A stretch of 64,000 nucleotides of DNA, taken from NCBI GenBank assembly GCA_024291935.2, contig CM044317.1, positions 67,074,730 through 67,138,729 on the forward strand, in the 5' to 3' direction. The stretch is from Okapia johnstoni. Its lineage: Eukaryota; Chordata; Mammalia; Artiodactyla; Giraffidae. Below the pieces are notes generated by a model. It did not search any database, was not told the origin of the DNA, and was given only the letters and a program-made list of their open reading frames with translations. Both the position numbers and the translations under genes were made by a program. Positions 58,398-64,000 of the stretch are shown here, piece after piece; positions within the stretch are counted from its first letter, which is position 1, and each line of letters starts with the position of its first letter.

Positions 58398-58414
58398 AAG
58401 ATTTACCAGCTTTT

Positions 58415-59350
58415 CAATGTAGTTTCATGTCTCTTTTTACAGATTCCTTTACAAGAACCGGTCTCTCATCTTTGTATAGTGGGATCGATATTTGCAGGAC
58501 TTCAAATTTATCCACATTAAAATTCATGTTATTAGTTTCAACCTAATGGTCAAGTCTATCAAGATATGTAATATTGTATATTCTATCTTTCTCAATGTAC
58601 AATTTTGGTTAATTGTATAAAGAGTTTAACTTAAGTGTATTGAATATAAAATATTACAACAACAAGGTGGTAGAAAAGTTTAGTGAAAACTTTTTCAGAA
58701 ATATTTTAGAGAAATTATTTAGAGAAATAAAATCTGGAGTTTTATTTGCCTTGAAGTCCTAGTTGAAATCATTAGGTGTGAACACATTGCTATGAGAAAG
58801 ACCCATATACAAATGAGATTATCAAAGATTGATCTTTGAAAAAACAATTAACCTTTAAATATGGAAAAGCCCACTTCAGGTAGGGAAGACAAAAAGCAAA
58901 TTCTTGAAAGTATTTGAGGGTAGGAATCAGTCTTGTTCTGAAACATGGTAGAGGTGATATAAACATTTTGAGTAGAATCAGCGTAAGGGGCAAAGAAAGA
59001 TCGATGAGAAAGCAATAGGAGGAAAAAAGTGCATTGAGAAAGAGGGCATTTGATGCTGTCAAAACTGCAGACAGATCAAAGAGTTCACTTCTAGATTTGG
59101 CAGTTGTAAAAATGGTCACCAGAGATAGCAGAGGTGCAGTTACAGCCAAATGTTTGGGACAGAAGTCAGATTGTGAGGTGTGAAGGAGTGGATTGGAGAT
59201 GAGGATGCAGAGGTTGAGACTGTTTTCAGAGATTTCATGCTTTTAGAGAGCTACAGGCTATATTGAGCAGGTAGAACCAAGTGTTTTTGTAGTTAGGGAA
59301 GATTTCTTGGCAGAGAGAAGAAACATTGATGATGCTAGAGAGAATGGAAG
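58415..59350. other. Non-coding; G/A-rich old repeat likely at 58930-59270
   Basis: The right part (agtgcattgagaaagagggc, gaagtcagattgtgaggtgt, ggattggagatgaggatgca) resembles a long G-rich mammal-wide repeat that I cannot name with confidence. The left part shows nothing. Confidence 0.35.
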
Positions 59351-59455
59351 AGGCTTCCAAGCATTCCAGTGGTTAAGACTCTGTGCTTCCAAAACAGGGG
59401 GCTGGTCAGAGAACTAAGATTCCACATGTCACACCTTGTAGCCCAAAAGATAGAG
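59351..59455 (+). mobile_element. CHR-type SINE
   Basis: cttccaagcattccagtggt, taagactctgtgcttccaaa, ctggtcagagaactaagatt. The box-B region is partly deleted. Confidence 0.8.
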
Positions 59456-59642
59456 AGAGAGGACAATTAAAGGCATAAATCTTGGGAAAAACTTCCTGGG
59501 TTGGATAAAGAGCTGAGCTGAATTGGCGAGTTTTGTTGAGAAGGCTAAACATGTTGTCCAAAGACCGAGACCCCAGGAAGGAGGCAGGGAGGTTGAGCTA
59601 TGAGTCTGTGTAGCTGAGGTAGGAATTAGGTGCTTTTCAGGC

Positions 59643-59854
59643 TGACTTCCCAGGTGGTGCTAATGGTAAAGAATCCACCTGCCAAAACAACAATGCAAGA
59701 GATGCAAGAGACATCGGTTTGATCCCTGGGTCAGGTAGATCCTCTGGAGTAGGAAATGGCTACCCACTCCAGTATTCTTGCCTGGAAAATTCCATAGACA
59801 GAGGATCTTGGTGGGCTACAGTCCATGAGGTCACAAAAAATCGGACTCAACTGA
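59643..59854 (+). mobile_element. Bov-tA SINE
   Basis: ctgacttcccaggtggtgct, ggtttgatccctgggtcagg, tail atcggactcaactgag, running straight into the alternating tract at 59855. Confidence 0.93.
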
Positions 59855-59874
59855 GTGCGCGCGTGCATGCACGT

Positions 59875-59909
<35 letters not shown>
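59855..59909. repeat. 55-bp alternating purine-pyrimidine tract
   Basis: gtgcgcgcgtgcatgcacgt then (GC)(AC)n, with no break in purine-pyrimidine alternation over 55 bases. It is the extended 3' tail of the Bov-tA. Confidence 0.95.
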
Positions 59910-59910
<1 letters not shown>

Positions 59911-60024
59911 GTGGAGAGGAACAAAAATGACTCAACTCTGCTTGGGAGGACTTCAGTTGCTCCATAATGAAGCAGCAACAATGAGAATGTAGTCATGGTT
60001 GTATCAAGATATATTGAAATTGCA

Positions 60025-60440
60025 CAGGGGTGTGTGTTAATTTGTGCTAGGACAACCATAACACAGTGCTACAGGCAGGATAGAGAAATTTACATTCTCA
60101 TCACCTTGAAAGCTGGAAGTCTGAGAGATTCAGGAATGGCCAGGGTTGGTTTCTTTGGCAGCCTCTTTCCTTGCCTTGTAAATGGCTGTCTCTCTCTATC
60201 TTCACATTTTTCCCCCTCTTTGTCCATGTGTGTATCCTAGTATACTTTTCCTGTAAAGACATCAATCACATGGATTAGAACCCTCTCCAATGCCTCCACC
60301 CCCGTATAACCACATATTACCTATAAGGGCCCCAACTCCAAATAACATCACACTGAGATACTAGAGGTTATTGACTTCAACACATGAATTTGGGGGGCAA
60401 AGGGTTGGGGTAAAGAGACACAATTCAGCCCATAATAGGA
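60025..60440 (-). mobile_element. MLT1-type LTR, antisense
   Basis: gttaatttgtgctaggacaa at the left and gacacaattcagcccataat at the right are the two ends of MLT1 read in reverse. cagggttggtttctttggca, ggccccaactccaaataaca and cttcaacacatgaatttggg lie between in order. Nearly full length. Confidence 0.85.
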
Positions 60441-60526
60441 GGAATGCAGTCAACTATGGACAAGTAAAAGAATTCTACTTTTTTATTTTCTTGTGGATGA
60501 ATGTGTGGTAGAGAATAGAGCTCAAC

Positions 60527-60980
60527 ATTTAGGGTGTGTGGGGCAAGCAGAAAAATGGCCCCCAAACATGTTCATATCCTAATCCCTGGAAACTGGTGAT
60601 ATCCAACTTTATATGGCAAAAAGGATCTTCAGATGTTATTTAGTTAAGGAGTTTGAAAGCAGAATTATCCTAGATAATCCAAGTGAATCCAGTCTAATCA
60701 CACTGATGCTTAAAAGTGGAGACGTTTTCCCCACTGAGTTCAGGGTTAGAGGGAGATGTGATTCTAGAAGGGTCAGGGAGATGTAACACTGCTGTAGGAA
60801 GAATGGGGCAAGGAGACCAGAAAAGCAGGCAGCTTCTAGAAGCAAGAAAAGGCAAAGAAATAGATTCTCTCCTAGAGCCTCAGAACTCACCCTTGTCAAC
60901 ATCTTGATTTTAGCCCAGTTAAACCTGTTTGACCCTTCTGACTTATAGAACTGTAATACAATAAATTTAAGTTTGTGCTA
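60527..60980 (+). mobile_element. MLT1-type LTR, sense
   Basis: atgttcatatcctaatccct, ttatatggcaaaaaggatct, gcagcttctagaagcaagaa, gattctctcctagagcctca, cttgattttagcccagttaa and aactgtaatacaataaattt follow MLT1C/D order. Ends are ragged. Confidence 0.78.
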
Positions 60981-61046
60981 ATATGTCATAGCAGAAATAA
61001 AGAAGCAACATGGATTACTATGTTACTATACATAGGAATCACAGGT

Positions 61047-61254
61047 TGTTGTTCAGTTGCTAAGTCCTGTCTGACTCTTTGCCACCCCTTGGACTATAAC
61101 CCGTCAGTCTCTTCTGTCTATGGGATTCCCCAGGCAAGAATACTGTTGTGGGTTTCCATTTCCTTCTACAGGGGCTCTTCCTGATCCAGGGATTGAACCC
61201 ATGTCTCCTGCATTGACAGCCAGATTCTTTACCACTAAGCCACCAGGGAAGCCC
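61047..61254 (-). mobile_element. Bov-tA SINE
   Basis: Minus strand: gggcttccctggtggcttag, gggttcaatccctggatcag, tail ggacttagcaactgaacaac. No convincing TSD. Confidence 0.93.
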
Positions 61255-61284
61255 AGAAATCGTCAGAGGTCTATTTAAAGTCCT

Positions 61285-61392
61285 GTTACTGGTTCAGTAG
61301 GTCTGGGGTGAAGCCTAAAAGTCTGCAGTTCTAACCAGATCCCAGGTGAGGCCAGTGCTGCTGGACTGGGGACCACACTTTGAGTAGCAAAG
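61285..61392 (+). mobile_element. MER5A-type hAT-Charlie element
   Basis: ggttcagtaggtctggggtg, gtctgcagttctaaccagat, cccaggtgaggccagtgctg and ctggggaccacactttgagt match MER5A closely. The 5' terminal part is missing. Confidence 0.88.
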
Positions 61393-62845
61393 GTTAGAGA
61401 GACCATGCATTCAAATCTCTATATTATAGATAAAGGACTTATAGACACTGGCAGAGCTGTCTTCAACTCCCAGCAACCCTCCACTTTTTTCACCGTACAT
61501 TGCCCTAGTACAAAAAAAAAAAAAAAATAAATTAAAAAAAAAAATAGAGTCCATCAGAAAGTAGCAGGCAAGGAAAGGTGCCAATATTTGGAAAATTTGG
61601 CTCCAGAGCCTCTGTGTGTTTATGGTGGCTGTGAGGTGTGCTGGCGGACACTGAGCTGACACAAACTGTTAATTACCCGCACTTTAGTAAACTAACAACT
61701 GTTTGCTACATGCAGTAAGCTGAGAACTCTCTTGATTCCCAGGGGTTTCTAATTTCCTAGGTGTCAGCAAGTTCAAGAGAGAAATTTTAGGGCAAAAGAG
61801 AATTTTGTTGTGACAGTTTAGGAGAGTCATATCCAGGAAGAGGTTCACAGGCTGTAGATAACTGTAAACCCAGAACTGTAAACACAAAGGCACTGTTTCC
61901 AGTGACCTGAAGGCTCTGTTCTATATTTATCTTGTCGCCCAAAGCACTCTGTAATTACGGGAGAGCCCAACGTCAGCTGATCTCTTTGGGGATGGCGCTG
62001 GCCAAAGGGTTTGAGGAAAACTACCAGGCTAATTAAAGAGGATGCAGAACTCCCACGTCGGATGTAACAGAAATCCAAGGTGAAAGTCAGAAAGGAAAGG
62101 ATTCTAAGAAGGTGGCAAGGACGCATGAGGAGAGTTGGCGGGCAAAGGATGATAACGAGGAATGAGGACAAAGGGCACAACCGAGGCTAAGTGGAAAACT
62201 CCCACCATTCGGAACCTTAAGGGAGATTCAGAGGTAGCAGGACCAAGGTGCTTTTCAAACAACAGAAACTGAAGGTCACGTGAGATGCCTGCCGAAGTGT
62301 GCTCTTCTCAGATCTTTAGAAGTTCTTTTAACTTTTCACTACGGAAAATTCCAAACATACAAAAGTATAGAGCATGACATATTAAGCTCTCACACACCCA
62401 ACCAAGACTCAGTAATGACCAGCTCATGGCCCATCTTCATTCATCTGTTCCACCTACTTAATGTTGCTCATCATCTCTTTCTCCACTGGACTATATAGAC
62501 GCACAGCCCAATCATCACGGAAAAAGCATTTCACGTGGAGAGCAGAGTAAGCACACCCCCCCCCCCCCCAGGATGTAGGGTGTCAGGCAAAGAGGTCTAT
62601 GTAAATGGAATGGAGGGAGTGACGGAGAGGTGGGGTTGGGGGATGAGATCTGAGACATCACAGGGCAAACCCGCAGAACAGATGTGCTGTGTAGGTTTTT
62701 GTGGCTTTTTGCAACAGCTTTGGCTTTTACTCTGAACGAGAACTTTAGAGCAGGAATGACTAGCAATTATGGGAAGCTAAAATTGAAAAGGCAAAGGGAG
62801 TAAAATATTATTACTGGAGCCCCATAGAAGAGGAGCTGCCTAGTA
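61393..62845. other. Non-coding stretch
   Basis: A-rich runs at 61510-61543, a run of 14 C at 62556-62569, and at 62325-62500 a possible ancient repeat. No gene supported. Confidence 0.45.
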
Positions 62846-62849
62846 GGAG

Positions 62850-62850
<1 letters not shown>

Positions 62851-62888
<38 letters not shown>

Positions 62889-62895
62889 CGCGCGC
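62851..62895. repeat. (TG)15(CG)7C alternating tract
   Basis: 45 bases of unbroken purine-pyrimidine alternation, changing abruptly from TG to CG repeats at 62881. It forms the extended tail of the neighbouring antisense Bov-tA. Confidence 0.97.
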
Positions 62896-63102
62896 TAAGT
62901 CGCTTCAGTCATGTCTGACTCTTTGCAACCCCCTGAACTACAGCCCATCAAGCTCTTCTGTCCATGGAATTCTGCAGGCAAGAATACTGGAATAGGTAGC
63001 CATTCCTCTCTCCAGGGGATCTTCCCTACCCAGGGATTGAACCCAGGTCTCCTGCATTACAGGTGGACTCTTTACCATCTGAGCCTCCAGGGAAGTCCAG
63101 CT
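62896..63102 (-). mobile_element. Bov-tA SINE with microsatellite tail
   Basis: Minus strand: ggacttccctggaggctcag, gggttcaatccctgggtagg, tail gtcagacatgactgaagcga. TSD ggagctgt at 62846-62853 and 63103-63110 lies outside the CG/TG tract, so the tract belongs to the insertion. Confidence 0.92.
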
Positions 63103-63264
63103 GGAGCTGTAGTCATAATCAAGAATAAAACTATGGTCAAGAGCTTTGCTTCCAAGGACAGACACAAAATTCAGAGGATGATAAAATAGTGCGAGGGATC
63201 CCTTCCACCCCTATCTGTGGGTTCCTGGATTTATGTAATCTGGTGATGGAGGAAATGGTACTAT

Positions 63265-63460
63265 GTATTCCTTGGGACCCCATGGACTCTACTCTGCCCA
63301 GCTCCTCTGTCCATGGAATTTTCCAGGCAAAAATACCAGAGTGGGTTGCCATTTCCTTCTCCAGGAGATCTTCCTAGCCCAGGGATAGAACCCATGCCTT
63401 CTGTGTCTCCTGCATTGGCTTGTGGATCCTTCACCACTGTGCCACCTGGGAAACCCACCA
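63265..63460 (-). mobile_element. Bov-tA SINE lacking its 3' tail
   Basis: Minus strand: gggtttcccaggtggcacag, gggttctatccctgggctag, ending near ggggtcccaagg. The usual gactgagc tail is missing. Confidence 0.88.
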
Positions 63461-64000
63461 CCAATAAGATAAGGCACATATTCTTCCTTGGTTTCTATTC
63501 TATGGGCCTGTGCTGAAATTTGTATGTGTATATCTGTGTGTATGTGGGGAAAAAGGATAGAAAATGGTTTTTTATTTTGCTCCCTTGACTTGGCCTTTTT
63601 ATTCACACTGTGTTAACTACAAATGTGGAGGAGACTAGAAAATTTCAGGGCAATCCTACTCCCATCTTCATGAGGCTGCTCTGAAAAAAACAACACTTTT
63701 CTTGTGTATATTAATAATTTTCTTTTGTATATTAATAATTAATCCTTGAACAATGTGGATGTTAGTTATGCTGACCTTCAAGCAACTAAACCTTTTGAAA
63801 CTGAAGCCTCAAGCATCCTTTAGTAGGTTATGTAGTTCTTTCAGTACATTAGCTGAAATTAACTGCATCGCTCCAACTTCACACTTCCTACATCCCTACT
63901 TTGTAAAGAATCTAAGAATTAATAGGACCTGTAAGTCTATCACAGTCCCAGTTCCTCATCCATAAACATCAGCAAATCCCTAGTATCCAATAAATGGTAA
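63461..64000. other. Non-coding stretch to window end
   Basis: A 17-base direct repeat tgtatattaataatt(tt/aa) occurs around 63705-63741. Otherwise nothing recognised. Confidence 0.45.

Noticed and set aside
62556..62569. Run of 14 C, considered as a G-quadruplex-forming or regulatory site
   Set aside because: A single homopolymer run without context; possibly length-variable, but no functional claim is supportable.

Overview
This window is nuclear DNA from a ruminant, almost certainly a bovid. The evidence is the repeat content: long BovB (RTE) LINE copies, many Bov-tA SINEs (tRNA-like head joined to a BovB tail), two Bov-A2 dimers, and CHR-type SINEs, on top of mammal-wide repeats (MIR, L2, MLT1, MER5, ERVL). 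I cannot tell cattle, sheep, goat or buffalo apart from this sequence. I found no intact protein-coding gene, no functional RNA gene, no CpG island and no bacterial-type feature. The window reads as an intergenic or deep intronic, AT-rich region shaped by retrotransposition.

Layout. 1-5 kb: a nearly complete but dead BovB copy (BovB-1, +), broken by a Bov-tA SINE, then a second Bov-tA. 5-13 kb: mostly unique DNA with scattered SINEs, a MER5-like element, a split MLT1 LTR and a 78-bp direct repeat. 13.4-14.7 kb: L1 3' ends rearranged into a perfect 30-bp hairpin and broken by two BovB fragments. 15.6-19 kb: nested SINEs, then a decayed antisense ERVL pol. 20-26 kb: unique AT-rich DNA with MIR and CHR elements. 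26-28 kb: a Bov-tA/BovB junction and an antisense L2-like stretch.

30-37 kb holds the most informative structure. It is one nearly full-length BovB insertion (BovB-2, 30002-34247) whose 5' part is inverted relative to its 3' part, with a 15-bp target-site duplication (TSD) around the whole. A Bov-A2 later inserted in its 3' part. BovB-3 (34969-37031, +) follows. 37-42 kb: SINEs, L1 and BovB tails. 42-45.3 kb: BovB-4 (-), with a 648-bp deletion in its 5' UTR. 46-53 kb: Bov-tA and CHR insertions with clean TSDs, an L2-like stretch containing the inverted twin of a segment 5 kb away, a perfect 82-bp tandem duplication, and a pair of direct repeats of unknown family. 53-64 kb: unique DNA, two exon-like open segments of doubtful meaning, two oppositely oriented MLT1 LTRs, and two SINE tails extended into long alternating purine-pyrimidine tracts.

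How the parts work together. BovB-type LINEs supply the reverse transcriptase that mobilises Bov-tA and Bov-A2 SINEs, which carry BovB-like 3' tails. Nesting and TSDs give a partial order of events: L2, MIR, MLT1 and ERVL first; CHR and L1 next; BovB next; Bov-tA and Bov-A2 generally last. All BovB copies here are broken by stops, frameshifts or insertions, so none should be active.
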